Shown: positions 1 to 8,845 of the stretch, one piece after another
Numbering within the stretch: position 1 is the stretch's first letter
Layout: every line of letters begins with the position of its first letter
Source: Citrobacter braakii
GTDB taxonomy: Bacteria > Pseudomonadota > Gammaproteobacteria > Enterobacterales > Enterobacteriaceae
DNA: 64,000 nucleotides
Assembly: GCF_002075345.1 (NCBI RefSeq)
Contig: NZ_NAEW01000006.1
Span: 1 to 64,000 of the forward strand
Direction: 5' to 3'
The notes under the pieces: model-generated
What the model saw: only the letters and a program-made list of their open reading frames with translations
Databases searched by the model: none
What the model was told of the DNA's origin: nothing
Program-made: the position numbers and the translations under genes

Positions 1-51
1 TTAGGCCTGCCGCCAGCGTTCAATCTGAGCCATGATCAAACTCTTCAATTT
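1..51 (-). rRNA. rrs: 16S ribosomal RNA, 5' end only (partial)
   Basis: The reverse complement of the first 51 bases is the conserved 5' start of bacterial 16S rRNA, including the AGAGTTTGATCATGGCTCAG universal primer site. Transcription runs off the left edge, so only the first ~50 nt are present. By synteny with E. coli (gmhB next to rrsH) this is the rrnH-type operon. The mature 5' end is placed at base 51 by comparison with the E. coli start AAATTGAAGAG. Confidence 0.97.
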
Positions 52-179
52 AAGTTTGATGCTCGTGAATTAAACTTCGTAATGAATTACGTGTTCACTC
101 AGAGACTTGGTATTCATTTTTCGTCTTGCGACGTTAAGAATCCGTATCTTCGAGTGCCCACACAGATTGTCTGATAAAT

Positions 180-191
180 TGTTAAAGAGCA
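180..191 (-). promoter_or_regulatory. rrn leader boxA antitermination site
   Basis: On the minus strand this reads TGCTCTTTAACA, the boxA motif of enterobacterial rRNA leaders. NusB/NusE bind it to build the antitermination complex that keeps polymerase from stopping in the untranslated rRNA operon. It lies between the P2 promoter and the 16S 5' end, the expected place. Confidence 0.88.
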
Positions 192-229
192 GTTGCGACG
201 CGCTTTAGCGCTCTGTCGCGAGGTGGCGT

Positions 230-257
230 ATATTACGCTTTCCTCTTTCAGAGTCAA
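230..257 (-). promoter_or_regulatory. rrn P2 promoter
   Basis: On the minus strand a -35 TTGACT (252-257) and a -10 TAATAT (230-235) are separated by 16 bp. They are followed by the GC-containing discriminator typical of rRNA promoters. Position and sequence match the downstream, constitutive P2 promoter of E. coli rrn operons. Confidence 0.88.
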
Positions 258-338
258 CCCTCATTTTCAGGTTTTTCTCTTCAACCGAACCGGCTGTTTG
301 TGTGAAGTGATTCACATCCGCCGTGTCGATGGAGGCGC

Positions 339-366
339 ATTATAGGGAGTCGACTCAGGAAGACAA
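339..366 (-). promoter_or_regulatory. rrn P1 promoter with UP-like element
   Basis: On the minus strand a -35 TTGTCT (361-366), a 16 bp spacer and a perfect -10 TATAAT (339-344) are followed by a GC-rich discriminator (GCGCC), the hallmark of ppGpp/DksA- and growth-rate-controlled rRNA P1 promoters. A/T-rich sequence just upstream (about 367-381) resembles an UP element bound by the RNA polymerase alpha subunits. Expected FIS sites further upstream would fall in the 3' end of gmhB; they are not individually resolved here. Confidence 0.88.
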
Positions 367-415
367 GCGGAAAAATGCATTTTTGTTTCAACCGCTCACC
401 TTTTATCCATTGCGC

Positions 416-982
416 TTACTTTTGCTGCTTTTTTATCGCCATTGGCAGGTCTGCCAGACTGTTTATGACCAAATCTGCCGCATTTTCTGCTTCCGGCGTA
501 ACAGGTTTGCCCGTGCGCACCAGAACCTTCGTTCCAACATTCGCCGCTGCCGCTGCCTGCATATCTTCTATCTTGTCGCCTACCATATAGGAAGCGGCCA
601 TATCGATATGCAGGAAGTCTCGGGCGGAGATCAACATTCCAGGATGCGGTTTACGACAGTCGCAGACCTGACGATACTCTTCTACTGTGCCCTGCGGATG
701 ATGCGGGCAATAGTAGATACCATCCAAATCAACGTCGCGATCGGCCAGCGACCAGTCCATCCATTCGGTCAACGTTTCAAACTGTGCCTCAGTAAATTTG
801 CCACGAGCGATACCAGACTGGTTTGTCACGATAATGAGCGCGTAACCCATATTTTTAAGTTCACGCATGGCATCAATAACGCCGTCGATAAACTCGAACT
901 CGTCAATCTCATGTACGTAACCGTGGTCCACATTAATGGTGCCGTCGCGGTCGAGAAAAATTGCGGGTACAGATTTTGCCAC
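416..982 (-). CDS. gmhB: D-glycero-beta-D-manno-heptose-1,7-bisphosphate 7-phosphatase
   Basis: Cytoplasmic HAD-family phosphatase that removes the C7 phosphate from heptose bisphosphate in the ADP-L-glycero-D-manno-heptose pathway for the LPS inner core. The 188-residue product (E. coli 191) has the HAD motif FLDRDGT with nucleophile D11 and general acid D13. A zinc-binding cluster (C92, H94, C107, C109) follows, then the late motif MVGDKIED near D136. The gene is transcribed alone toward the rRNA operon and diverges from metN. Its 3' end lies only ~50 bp upstream of the rrn P1 -35 box, so FIS/UP control DNA of the rRNA operon may overlap its last codons. Confidence 0.96.
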   Translation of the reverse strand: MAKSVPAIFLDRDGTINVDHGYVHEIDEFEFIDGVIDAMRELKNMGYALIIVTNQSGIARGKFTEAQFETLTEWMDWSLADRDVDLDGIYYCPHHPQGTVEEYRQVCDCRKPHPGMLISARDFLHIDMAASYMVGDKIEDMQAAAAANVGTKVLVRTGKPVTPEAENAADLVINSLADLPMAIKKQQK

Positions 983-1072
983 CTTTTATAGCTCCTGAAT
1001 AAGGCATGTGGCTCTAGTATCGCATGTTTCGGCGGGCAAGAAAGTGCTCATCGTGCAAAGCTAGATTGATTT

Positions 1073-1096
1073 AGACGTCTGGATGCCTTAACATCC
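1073..1096 (+). promoter_or_regulatory. MetJ operator (three tandem met boxes)
   Basis: Three adjacent 8-mers resemble the met box AGACGTCT: a perfect AGACGTCT (1073-1080), then GGATGCCT (1081-1088) and TAACATCC (1089-1096). MetJ with S-adenosylmethionine binds such tandem boxes co-operatively. Their place ~75 bp upstream of metN predicts methionine repression of the metNIQ transporter, as known in E. coli. Confidence 0.85.
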
Positions 1097-1171
1097 ATCT
1101 TGTTGACGGCTTCGACCGTCCCAGACAGACGAAAATGCCACGGCTAACTTAATTACGATAATAAATAACCA

Positions 1172-2203
1172 ATGATTAAACTTTCGAATATCACCAAAGT
1201 GTTCCAGCAGGGGACTCGCACCATTCAGGCGCTAAATAAAGTCAGCCTGCACGTTCCTGCCGGGCAGATTTATGGCGTCATTGGTGCCTCCGGTGCCGGT
1301 AAAAGTACGCTCATTCGCTGCGTTAACTTACTTGAACGCCCAACCGAGGGCAGTGTTCAGGTTGGCGGTCAGGAGCTGACGACGCTTTCTGAATCCGAGC
1401 TGACTAAAGCTCGCCGTCAAATCGGCATGATTTTCCAGCACTTTAACCTGCTTTCTTCCCGTACCGTGTTTGGCAACGTCGCGCTGCCGCTGGAACTGGA
1501 TAACACGCCAAAGGAAGAGATCAAACGCCGTGTAACAGAACTGCTGGATTTAGTCGGCCTTGGCGACAAGCACGACAGCTACCCGGCCAACCTTTCCGGC
1601 GGACAAAAACAGCGAGTGGCGATTGCGCGTGCGCTGGCCAGCAATCCAAAAGTGTTGCTGTGTGATGAAGCCACCAGCGCACTTGATCCGGCAACAACCC
1701 GCTCGATTCTGGAATTATTGAAAGACATTAACCGTCGTTTGGGACTCACCATTCTGCTGATCACCCATGAGATGGACGTTGTAAAACGCATTTGTGACTG
1801 CGTGGCGGTCATCAGTAATGGTGAGCTGATTGAGCAGGACACCGTCAGCGAAGTGTTCTCCCACCCGAAAACGCCGCTGGCACAGAAATTTATCCAGTCC
1901 ACGCTACACCTGGATATCCCGGAAGATTATCTGGAACGTTTAAAAGCAAAGCCAGAAGCCGACAGCGTGCCAATGCTGCGCATGGAATTCACCGGTCATT
2001 CGGTTGATGCGCCATTACTTTCGGAGACGGCCCGTCGTTTTAACGTGAATAACAACATTATTAGCGCGCAGATGGATTACGCCGGCGGCGTGAAGTTCGG
2101 CATCATGCTGACTGAAATGCACGGCACACAGGAAGATACACAAGCAGCCATTAACTGGTTGCAGGAACACCATGTAAAAGTAGAGGTACTGGGTTATGTC
2201 TGA
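1172..2203 (+). CDS. metN: D/L-methionine ABC transporter, ATP-binding protein
   Basis: ATPase subunit of the MetNIQ methionine importer at the cytoplasmic face of the inner membrane. The 343-residue product, the E. coli length, has Walker [10 protein letters not shown] (about residues 38-46), the ABC signature LSGGQKQR near 140 and Walker [13 protein letters not shown] near 165. The H-loop LLITHE follows. The C-terminal ~80 residues form the NIL domain, which binds methionine and trans-inhibits transport. It is first in metN-metI-metQ, behind a MetJ operator, and overlaps metI by 8 bp (ATGTCTGA), implying translational coupling. Confidence 0.97.
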   Translation: MIKLSNITKVFQQGTRTIQALNKVSLHVPAGQIYGVIGASGAGKSTLIRCVNLLERPTEGSVQVGGQELTTLSESELTKARRQIGMIFQHFNLLSSRTVFGNVALPLELDNTPKEEIKRRVTELLDLVGLGDKHDSYPANLSGGQKQRVAIARALASNPKVLLCDEATSALDPATTRSILELLKDINRRLGLTILLITHEMDVVKRICDCVAVISNGELIEQDTVSEVFSHPKTPLAQKFIQSTLHLDIPEDYLERLKAKPEADSVPMLRMEFTGHSVDAPLLSETARRFNVNNNIISAQMDYAGGVKFGIMLTEMHGTQEDTQAAINWLQEHHVKVEVLGYV

Positions 2204-2849
2204 GCCGATGATGTGGCTACTGGTTCGCGGCGTATGGGAAACGCTGGCAATGACCTTTGTGTCCGGTTTTTTTGGTTTTGTGATTGGCCTGCCGGTTGGC
2301 GTGTTGCTGTACGTAACGCGGCCGGGGCAAATCATTGAGAACGCGAAGCTCTACCGCACGCTCTCTGCACTGGTGAATATTTTCCGTTCCATCCCGTTCA
2401 TTATCTTGCTGGTGTGGATGATTCCGTTCACCCGCATGATCGTTGGCACCTCTATTGGGCTGCAGGCCGCTATCGTCCCGCTGACCGTTGGCGCCGCGCC
2501 GTTTATCGCCCGTATGGTGGAAAACGCGCTGCTCGAAATCCCGACCGGGCTGATTGAGGCCTCCCGGGCAATGGGCGCCACGCCGCTGCAAATTGTACGT
2601 AAGGTATTACTACCAGAAGCACTGCCTGGACTGGTCAATGCGGCCACCATCACCCTTATCACGCTGGTGGGTTATTCCGCGATGGGCGGTGCCGTCGGTG
2701 CCGGTGGTCTTGGCCAGATTGGTTATCAGTACGGTTATATTGGCTACAACGCTACCGTCATGAATACAGTGCTGGTATTGCTCGTCATTCTGGTTTATTT
2801 AATTCAGTTATCCGGTGATCGCATCGTCCGGGCTGTCACGCACAAATAA
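2196..2849 (+). CDS. metI: Methionine ABC transporter permease
   Basis: Inner-membrane permease of MetNIQ; two copies form the methionine channel and contact MetN. The 217-residue protein has about five hydrophobic membrane segments and a clear EAA coupling loop, [20 protein letters not shown], which docks on the ATPase. Its ATG lies inside the end of metN (8 bp overlap). metQ follows after 44 bp, which contain the ribosome-binding sequence AAAGGAAA. Confidence 0.97.
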   Translation: MSEPMMWLLVRGVWETLAMTFVSGFFGFVIGLPVGVLLYVTRPGQIIENAKLYRTLSALVNIFRSIPFIILLVWMIPFTRMIVGTSIGLQAAIVPLTVGAAPFIARMVENALLEIPTGLIEASRAMGATPLQIVRKVLLPEALPGLVNAATITLITLVGYSAMGGAVGAGGLGQIGYQYGYIGYNATVMNTVLVLLVILVYLIQLSGDRIVRAVTHK

Positions 2850-2893
2850 CGTTGCACACAACACTAAAAACTCATTAAGAAAAGGAAATAAGC

Positions 2894-3709
2894 ATGGCGT
2901 TCAAATTCAAAACCTTTGCGGCAGTTGGGGCCCTGATCGGTTCTCTGGCACTTGTGGGTTGCGGTCAGGATGAAAAAGATCCTAACCACATCAAAGTGGG
3001 CGTTATTGTTGGCGCAGAGCAGCAGGTCGCAGAAGTCGCGCAGAAAGTGGCTAAAGAAAAATACGGTCTGGACGTTGAGCTGGTCACGTTTAACGATTAC
3101 GTCCTGCCTAACGAAGCGCTGAGCAAAGGCGATATCGATGCTAACGCCTTCCAGCACAAACCGTACCTGGATCAACAGATCAAAGATCGCGGCTACAAAC
3201 TGGTTGCCGCAGGTAATACTTTTGTTTACCCGATTGCGGGCTACTCTAAAAAAATCAAGTCACTGGATGAGTTGCAGGAAGGCTCTCAGGTCGCGATTCC
3301 AAACGATCCGACTAACCTTGGCCGCTCCCTGCTGCTGCTGCAAAAAGTGGGCTTAATCAAACTGAAAGACGGTGTTGGTCTGCTGCCGACCGCGCTGGAC
3401 GTGATTGAAAACCCGAAAAACCTGAAGCTGGTTGAACTGGAAGCGCCGCAGCTGCCGCGTTCCCTGGACGATGCGCAAATCGCACTGGCGGTCATCAACA
3501 CGACCTACGCCAGCCAGATCGGCCTGACCCCGGCTAAAGACGGTATCTTTGTTGAAGATAAAGATTCTCCGTACGTAAACCTGATCGTGACTCGTGAAGA
3601 CAATAAAGATGCTGAGAATGTGAAGAAATTCGTTCAGGCATACCAGTCTGACGAAGTGTACGAAGCAGCAAACAAAGTCTTCAACGGCGGTGCTGTTAAG
3701 GGCTGGTAA
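2894..3709 (+). CDS. metQ: Methionine-binding lipoprotein
   Basis: Substrate-binding component of MetNIQ, tethered to the periplasmic face of the inner membrane. The N-terminus is a lipoprotein signal peptide with lipobox LVGC and lipidated Cys23. The residue after that Cys is Gly, not Asp, so a +2 inner-membrane retention signal is not obvious. The remainder (271 residues in all) is the NlpA/MetQ periplasmic-binding fold. It is the last gene of the MetJ-controlled operon and is followed by a hairpin terminator. Confidence 0.97.
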   Translation: MAFKFKTFAAVGALIGSLALVGCGQDEKDPNHIKVGVIVGAEQQVAEVAQKVAKEKYGLDVELVTFNDYVLPNEALSKGDIDANAFQHKPYLDQQIKDRGYKLVAAGNTFVYPIAGYSKKIKSLDELQEGSQVAIPNDPTNLGRSLLLLQKVGLIKLKDGVGLLPTALDVIENPKNLKLVELEAPQLPRSLDDAQIALAVINTTYASQIGLTPAKDGIFVEDKDSPYVNLIVTREDNKDAENVKKFVQAYQSDEVYEAANKVFNGGAVKGW

Positions 3710-3744
3710 TTTTAGGCTGTTTCCAGAATCTGTAATATCATCAG

Positions 3745-3771
3745 GACGGGCGCTTGCCCGTCTTGTCATTT
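3745..3771 (+). terminator. metNIQ terminator
   Basis: A 7 bp stem GACGGGC / GCCCGTC with loop GCTT is followed by TTGTCATTT, 36 bp after the metQ stop. The T tract is interrupted, so termination may be partial. Confidence 0.65.
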
Positions 3772-3825
3772 ATGCAAGCACCTGATTCAATATCTGACGT
3801 TTAGATCATTCATTGAGGAAATATT

Positions 3826-4230
3826 ATGCGTGCTTTACCGATCTGTTTAGTAGCACTCATGCTGAGCGGCTGTTCTATGTTAAGCAGATCCCCTGTTGAA
3901 CCCGTTCAAAGCACCGCTACCCCGCCTAAAGCGGAGCCGGAAAAACCCAAAGCACCGCGCGCGGCGCCGGTAAGAATCATTACTAACGCTGAAGATTTAG
4001 TTGGCAAACCGTTCCGCGATCTCGGCGAAGTCAGCGGCGAATCCTGCCAGGCATCCAACCAGGATTCTCCGCCGAGCATTCCAACCGCACGCAAACGCAT
4101 GCAGATTAACGCATCTAAAATGAAAGCAAATGCGGTATTGCTGCACAGTTGCGAAGTAACCAGCGGAACGCCGGGTTGCTATCGCCAGGCGGTTTGCATC
4201 GGTTCTGCACTGAACATTTCGGCGAAATGA
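3826..4230 (+). CDS. rcsF: Outer-membrane lipoprotein RcsF, Rcs stress sensor
   Basis: RcsF senses LPS and peptidoglycan damage and passes the signal through IgaA to the Rcs phosphorelay, which controls capsule and motility. The 134-residue protein has a lipoprotein signal with lipobox LSGC (Cys16), then a Pro/Lys-rich linker (about 25-50), as expected for threading through outer-membrane beta barrels. The folded C-terminal domain has four Cys residues (in GESC, HSCE, PGCY and AVCI) that form two disulfides in the family. Its stop overlaps the trmO start (ATGA). Confidence 0.96.
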   Translation: MRALPICLVALMLSGCSMLSRSPVEPVQSTATPPKAEPEKPKAPRAAPVRIITNAEDLVGKPFRDLGEVSGESCQASNQDSPPSIPTARKRMQINASKMKANAVLLHSCEVTSGTPGCYRQAVCIGSALNISAK

Positions 4231-4934
4231 GCCATTTTCAGTTCGAGCAAATAGGCGTTATCCGCTCACCTTATAAAGAAAAGTTCGCCGTTCCACGCCA
4301 GCCTGGTCTGGTGAAAAGTGCCAGCGGTGAACTGCATTTGCTCGCACCTTATAACCAGGCCGATGCCGTTCGCGGCCTGGAAGCCTTCAGCCATTTGTGG
4401 GTGATTTTTGTTTTTCACCAGACAATGGAAGGTGGATGGCGTCCAACCGTGCGCCCTCCCCGTCTTGGCGGCAATGCCAGAATGGGCGTCTTTGCCACGC
4501 GTTCAACGTTTCGTCCGAACCCTGTTGGCATGTCGTTGGTTGAGCTGCGGGGCATCCGTTGCCATAAAGAGCACGTAATCCTTGAGCTCGGCGGGCTGGA
4601 TCTTGTTGATGGCACGCCGGTAGTGGATATAAAACCGTATCTGCCGTTTGCCGAATCGCTGCCTGATGCTCGCGCCAGCTATGCTCAGGACGCGCCGCAG
4701 GCCAGTGTAGACGTGACGTTCAGTGAAGAGCTCGCTGAGCAACTACCAAAGCTCGAACAGCGTTACCCGCATCTTCGTCAGTTTATTGCCGAAGTGCTGG
4801 CGCAGGATCCGCGTCCTGCCTACCGTAAAAACGAGGAAGAAGGCAAAACCTATGCCGTCTGGTTGCTGGACTTTAACGTCCGCTGGCGCGTGACGCCGTC
4901 AGGATTTGAGGTCTTTGCTCTGGAAGCCCGCTAA
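4227..4934 (+). CDS. trmO: tRNA (adenine(37)-N6)-methyltransferase
   Basis: TrmO uses S-adenosylmethionine to methylate N6 of t6A37 in tRNA-Thr(GGU), giving m6t6A. The 235-residue product matches the E. coli length when started at the ATG overlapping the rcsF stop (ATGA). The longer upstream frame runs back into rcsF and is not needed. The conserved N-terminal beta-barrel (UPF0066) region is seen in IGVIRSPYKEKF, GGNARMGVFATRS and RPNPVGMSLVEL. Translational coupling to rcsF is likely. Confidence 0.95.
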   Translation: MSHFQFEQIGVIRSPYKEKFAVPRQPGLVKSASGELHLLAPYNQADAVRGLEAFSHLWVIFVFHQTMEGGWRPTVRPPRLGGNARMGVFATRSTFRPNPVGMSLVELRGIRCHKEHVILELGGLDLVDGTPVVDIKPYLPFAESLPDARASYAQDAPQASVDVTFSEELAEQLPKLEQRYPHLRQFIAEVLAQDPRPAYRKNEEEGKTYAVWLLDFNVRWRVTPSGFEVFALEAR

Positions 4935-4952
4935 TTTGCATCGCGTACTCTT

Positions 4953-4979
4953 TTGACATCCCCTTCTCGCTGGTAAACT
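4953..4979 (+). promoter_or_regulatory. Possible proS promoter
   Basis: A perfect -35 hexamer TTGACA (4953-4958) lies about 95 bp upstream of the proS ATG. The best -10 candidate, TAAACT (4974-4979), is only 15 bp downstream, so the -10 assignment is uncertain. Confidence 0.4.
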
Positions 4980-5047
4980 AAACCACTTTTGTTTTGTGCC
5001 AGGCTCATTTTGAGCCTGTTCGATCGTTCAACTGGAACCGTAACAAC

Positions 5048-6766
5048 ATGCGTACTAGCCAATATCTGCTCTCCACTCTGAAGGAGACACCTGCCGACGC
5101 CGAGGTCATCAGCCACCAGCTGATGCTGCGCGCCGGGATGATCCGCAAGCTGGCCTCCGGGTTATATACCTGGCTGCCGACCGGCGTGCGCGTCCTGAAA
5201 AAAGTCGAAAACATCGTGCGTGAAGAGATGAACAACGCCGGTGCGATCGAGGTGTTGATGCCGGTCGTTCAGCCTTCTGAACTGTGGGAAGAGAGCGGCC
5301 GTTGGGAACAATACGGCCCGGAACTGCTGCGTATTGCTGACCGTGGCGATCGTTCGTTCGTACTCGGCCCAACGCATGAAGAAGTGATCACCGACCTGAT
5401 CCGTAATGAGCTGAGCTCTTACAAACAGCTGCCGCTGAACTTCTATCAGATCCAGACCAAATTCCGTGACGAAGTGCGTCCGCGCTTCGGCGTGATGCGT
5501 TCCCGCGAATTCCTGATGAAAGATGCCTACTCTTTCCACACTTCTCAGGAATCTCTGCAGGAAACCTACGACGCGATGTACGCTGCGTACAGCAAAATCT
5601 TCAGCCGTATGGGGCTGGATTTCCGTGCGGTACAAGCGGATACCGGTTCTATCGGCGGCAGCGCCTCTCACGAATTCCAGGTGCTGGCGCAGAGCGGTGA
5701 AGACGATGTGATCTTCTCTGACTCTTCCGACTATGCGGCAAACATCGAGTTTGCCGAAGCTGTTGCACCGAAAGAACCGCGCGCCGCTGCAACACAGGAA
5801 ATGACGCTGGTTGATACACCGAACGCTAAAACCATCGCCGAGCTGGTTGAACAATTCAACCTGCCTATCGAGAAAACCGTGAAAACCCTGCTGGTGAAAG
5901 CGATTGAAGGCAGCAGCTACCCGCTGGTTGCGCTGCTGGTTCGTGGCGATCACGAGCTGAACGAAGTCAAGGCGGAAAAACTGCCGCAGGTTGCCAGCCC
6001 GCTGACCTTCGCCACCGAAGAAGAAATTCGTGCGCTGGTTAAAGCAGGTCCAGGATCTCTGGGTCCGGTGAACATGCCGATTCCGGTGGTTATCGACCGT
6101 ACCGTTGCGGTAATGAGCGATTTTGCTGCCGGTGCCAACATCGACGGTAAACACTATTTCGGTATCAACTGGGATCGTGACGTGGCCACCCCGGAAGTGG
6201 CTGACATTCGTAACGTGGTCGCCGGCGATCCAAGCCCGGATGGCAAAGGTACGCTGATGATCAAACGCGGTATCGAAGTGGGCCATATCTTCCAGTTGGG
6301 TACCAAGTACTCTGAAGCGATGAAAGCCGCCGTTCAGGGAGAAGATGGTCGTAACCAGACGCTGACCATGGGCTGCTACGGTATCGGGGTCACTCGCGTT
6401 GTGGCTGCCGCGATTGAACAGAACTACGACGATCGCGGCATTGTATGGCCAGACGCCATTGCCCCGTTCCAGGTTGCTATTCTGCCGATGAACATGCACA
6501 AATCCTACCGTGTGCAGGAGCTGGCTGAGAAGCTGTACGCGGAGCTGCGCGCGCAGGGTATTGAAGTGCTGATGGACGATCGTAAAGAGCGTCCAGGCGT
6601 GATGTTTGCTGATATGGAGCTCATCGGTATTCCGCATACCATCGTGCTGGGCGACCGTAACCTCGACAACGACGATATCGAATACAAATACCGTCGTAAC
6701 GGCGAGAAAGAGCTGATTAAAACCGGCGACATCGTCGACTACCTGGTCAAAGCTATTAAAGGCTAA
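5048..6766 (+). CDS. proS: Prolyl-tRNA synthetase
   Basis: Class II aminoacyl-tRNA synthetase charging tRNA-Pro in the cytoplasm. The start is set at [13 protein letters not shown], giving 572 residues, the E. coli length; the frame extends 18 codons further upstream without family similarity. N-terminal catalytic motifs are visible ([20 protein letters not shown], and later [17 protein letters not shown]). The long central insertion (about 225-400) is the YbaK-like editing domain that clears Ala-tRNA-Pro, and the C-terminus is the anticodon-binding domain. A strong terminator follows. Confidence 0.97.
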   Translation: MRTSQYLLSTLKETPADAEVISHQLMLRAGMIRKLASGLYTWLPTGVRVLKKVENIVREEMNNAGAIEVLMPVVQPSELWEESGRWEQYGPELLRIADRGDRSFVLGPTHEEVITDLIRNELSSYKQLPLNFYQIQTKFRDEVRPRFGVMRSREFLMKDAYSFHTSQESLQETYDAMYAAYSKIFSRMGLDFRAVQADTGSIGGSASHEFQVLAQSGEDDVIFSDSSDYAANIEFAEAVAPKEPRAAATQEMTLVDTPNAKTIAELVEQFNLPIEKTVKTLLVKAIEGSSYPLVALLVRGDHELNEVKAEKLPQVASPLTFATEEEIRALVKAGPGSLGPVNMPIPVVIDRTVAVMSDFAAGANIDGKHYFGINWDRDVATPEVADIRNVVAGDPSPDGKGTLMIKRGIEVGHIFQLGTKYSEAMKAAVQGEDGRNQTLTMGCYGIGVTRVVAAAIEQNYDDRGIVWPDAIAPFQVAILPMNMHKSYRVQELAEKLYAELRAQGIEVLMDDRKERPGVMFADMELIGIPHTIVLGDRNLDNDDIEYKYRRNGEKELIKTGDIVDYLVKAIKG

Positions 6767-6775
6767 TACCAGCAC

Positions 6776-6802
6776 AAGGCCCTGAGGATCAGGGCCTTTT
6801 TT
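6776..6802 (+). terminator. proS terminator
   Basis: An 8 bp GC-rich stem GGCCCTGA / TCAGGGCC with a 3 nt loop is followed directly by six T. It ends 16 bp before the yaeF ATG, so yaeF needs its own start or readthrough. Confidence 0.9.
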
Positions 6803-6818
6803 ACATGGATTGTATAAA

Positions 6819-7643
6819 ATGGCTAAACCAACGGCGTATTACTGCCTGCTCCTCCCCTTCGGTCTTCTGCTTTCAGCCTGCACGATTGACGTCAGTCAGC
6901 AAAATTCATCAGCAACGGCTGTTGATGCCCAGGCAAAGAAATGGGAGGTAAAACTCCAGCATCAAAGTTCATTTACCGATCAAGCGCTGCATGAAATTAC
7001 GGATACCGACCTCAGGCCGGGCGACCTGCTGTTCTCCTCCAGTCTTGGGGTGACCTCATTTGGTATTCGCGCGTTCAGCACCTCTTCTGTCAGCCATGTC
7101 GCCGTTTACCTTGGCGATAATGAAGTTGCCGAAGCGACCGGGGCGGGAGTACAAATCATTTCGCTTAAAAAGGCTGAAAATCACAGCGATAAGCTTTTTG
7201 CTCTGCGGGTCCCCAACCTCACACCGCAGCAGGCCGAAGAAATCAAAACATTCGCTTATAAAATCAAAGATAGCGGCTATAACTACCGCGGCATCGTCGA
7301 ATTTATTCCGTTTATGGTGACCCGGCAAATATGTTCATTGAATCCTTTCTCAGAGGATTTTCGCCAGCAATGCGTCAGCGGGTTGGCAAAAGCACAGTTG
7401 AACAATACCAGTGAAGGAGAAAAGAAGGCGTGGTTTTGCTCCGAATTTGTAACCGATGCGTTTGCCACAGCCGGGCATCCGCTAACAATGGCGCAGCCGG
7501 GTTGGATTAGCCCTTCCGACCTGATGCATATGCGCGAAGGTGACATTTCCGCGTTTAAGTCTGAAACGCAGCTACAGTATATCGGCCACCTGAAGTTAGG
7601 GATTTATATCAAAACCAGCCGTTTTGTTGGATTGATCCGATAA
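6819..7643 (+). CDS. yaeF: YaeF lipoprotein, permuted NlpC/P60-like (C92) amidase family
   Basis: Predicted envelope lipoprotein of the YaeF/YiiX permuted papain-like family; its substrate is not established. The start is placed at ATG 6819 (274 residues, as in E. coli) rather than the TTG three codons earlier. The signal peptide ends in lipobox LSAC, lipidated Cys21. In the permuted fold the catalytic His comes first (SVSHVAVYLG, H93) and the Cys near the end (WFCSEFV, C207); both are present, so it looks catalytically intact. It converges on nlpE across a shared terminator. Confidence 0.9.
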   Translation: MAKPTAYYCLLLPFGLLLSACTIDVSQQNSSATAVDAQAKKWEVKLQHQSSFTDQALHEITDTDLRPGDLLFSSSLGVTSFGIRAFSTSSVSHVAVYLGDNEVAEATGAGVQIISLKKAENHSDKLFALRVPNLTPQQAEEIKTFAYKIKDSGYNYRGIVEFIPFMVTRQICSLNPFSEDFRQQCVSGLAKAQLNNTSEGEKKAWFCSEFVTDAFATAGHPLTMAQPGWISPSDLMHMREGDISAFKSETQLQYIGHLKLGIYIKTSRFVGLIR

Positions 7644-7644
7644 G

Positions 7645-7678
7645 AAAAAACTGTCCGGGCGATCGCCGGACAGTTTTT
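7645..7678. terminator. Bidirectional terminator between yaeF and nlpE
   Basis: A near-perfect inverted repeat, ACTGTCCGG / CCGGACAGT, around GCGATCG is preceded by an A run and followed by a T run. It can stop transcripts from both convergent genes. Confidence 0.9.
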
Positions 7679-7690
7679 ATAAGCTGCAGA

Positions 7691-8389
7691 TTAATCATCG
7701 CAACTCTGGCCAGGGATAAACTTAATTTCTTTATCCGCTCTTAAGGTTTTCACTGGCGTGCCTGTATCAGGATTTTCTTCCATCGTGAAGTGCCCTTCCA
7801 CAGTAAGCAGAACTGCCTTATCCGTTGCACCACGCGCAGTCAGATAATCTCGCTCCAGTTGTGCATTGTTCGCGACAGAGACTCTTTTACCCGTCGCACA
7901 ATCAGTGAAGGTTGCCGCGTCAGCCATATAGAAGTACATGCCCCGCATCGGCATTGGCGTCACCGGTAAGCTGGCGGAAACTGGCTCAAGCGTGTAGTTG
8001 AACTGTGACTCAATCGGGTTACCTTCACGATCGAGCATCTCCAGCGCTTCACCTTTTGCCCGGTAGTACGACTTCTCACCTTTGCTGTCAGTCAGCACCA
8101 GCTTATCGGCAGTGCGCGCCCATGTACCATAAGAAGCAAAGGAGGACGGTTCATCTCGCACGCCCTGATAGCGTTCATTCATCACCCATGTGCCGTCTTT
8201 TTCCAGGAACAGAGAGGTTTCAATTCCTTCGCAGTCCGCGCAAGGCAAAATGCCACGCCAGCTTTGCTGCATCGGTTTTAATTCTGCCGCCCGCGTCGGC
8301 TGTAGTACATCGACTTCAGTACGGTTGTTACAGCCGATCAAGGAAAAAAGCGTGCATGCAGCGACCACGGACAATATTGCTGTTTTCAC
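7691..8389 (-). CDS. nlpE: Envelope stress lipoprotein NlpE (CutF)
   Basis: Outer-membrane lipoprotein that activates the Cpx two-component system on surface contact or when lipoprotein or disulfide processing fails. The 232-residue protein (E. coli 236) has lipobox LIGC with Cys20. An N-terminal lipocalin-like domain carries the redox CxxC motif PCADCEG (C50/C53). The C-terminal OB-like domain carries a second Cys pair (TDCATG and the C-terminal SCDD). It is transcribed away from arfB and ends at the bidirectional terminator shared with yaeF. Confidence 0.95.
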   Translation of the reverse strand: MKTAILSVVAACTLFSLIGCNNRTEVDVLQPTRAAELKPMQQSWRGILPCADCEGIETSLFLEKDGTWVMNERYQGVRDEPSSFASYGTWARTADKLVLTDSKGEKSYYRAKGEALEMLDREGNPIESQFNYTLEPVSASLPVTPMPMRGMYFYMADAATFTDCATGKRVSVANNAQLERDYLTARGATDKAVLLTVEGHFTMEENPDTGTPVKTLRADKEIKFIPGQSCDD

Positions 8390-8422
8390 TATGAATTCCT
8401 TATAATTTTTTATTCCCGCTCG

Positions 8423-8845
8423 TCAGTCTTGCGTTCGACGAACTCTCCCACGCAGTGCTTTCACTATGGATTTTTGCGCCTTCGATGACAACCTGCGCTC
8501 TTTCGAGGCGCGCGTAGGACGTGTTGCCTGTCGGCTTTTTTGCACCGCGGTTAATTCTTTTATCACCGCCACCAGTCGGGAGATTGCCGCTTCCCGATTT
8601 AGCTCCTGGCTACGGTATTCCTGCGCCTTTATGATAATAACGCCATCGCTGCTAATCAGATGATGGCTGGCGGCCAGCAGACGTTCCTTGTAATACTCTG
8701 GCAGGCCTGAGGCCCGAATGTCAAAGCGCAAATGGATAGCCGTGGAGGTCTTGTTAACGTGCTGACCGCCCGCGCCCTGTGCCCGAATCGCCGTGATTTC
8801 CAGCTCACTGTCAGGGATAGAGACGTTTCGGGAGATAACAATCAT
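8423..8845 (-). CDS. arfB: Alternative ribosome-rescue factor B (peptidyl-tRNA hydrolase)
   Basis: ArfB rescues ribosomes stalled on mRNAs without a stop codon; its basic tail enters the empty mRNA channel while the GGQ motif hydrolyses peptidyl-tRNA. The start MIVISRN gives 140 residues, the E. coli length, and overlaps the yaeQ stop by ATGA. GGQ lies at about residues 26-28 ([14 protein letters not shown]). The last ~35 residues are rich in Arg/Lys ([18 protein letters not shown]), as required for the tail. Likely co-translated with yaeQ. Confidence 0.95.
   Translation of the reverse strand: MIVISRNVSIPDSELEITAIRAQGAGGQHVNKTSTAIHLRFDIRASGLPEYYKERLLAASHHLISSDGVIIIKAQEYRSQELNREAAISRLVAVIKELTAVQKSRQATRPTRASKERRLSSKAQKSIVKALRGRVRRTQD

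Larger units (their letters stand above)
52..329 (-). ncRNA. rrn operon 5' leader (pre-16S)
   Basis: The transcribed leader of the rRNA operon lies between the P1 start (about base 330) and the mature 16S end (base 51). It contains P2, boxA and the sequence that pairs with the region 3' of 16S to form the RNase III processing stem. No protein gene is visible in 1-415. Confidence 0.75.

Noticed and set aside
4149-4226. Upstream extension of trmO
   Set aside because: It overlaps the rcsF coding sequence out of frame and lacks family similarity; the ATGA overlap start matches E. coli.
5162-6775. 537-codon open frame on the minus strand antisense to proS
   Set aside because: It mirrors the codon structure of proS, has no family motifs, and proS is unambiguous. 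Long antisense frames are common opposite GC-rich, biased genes.
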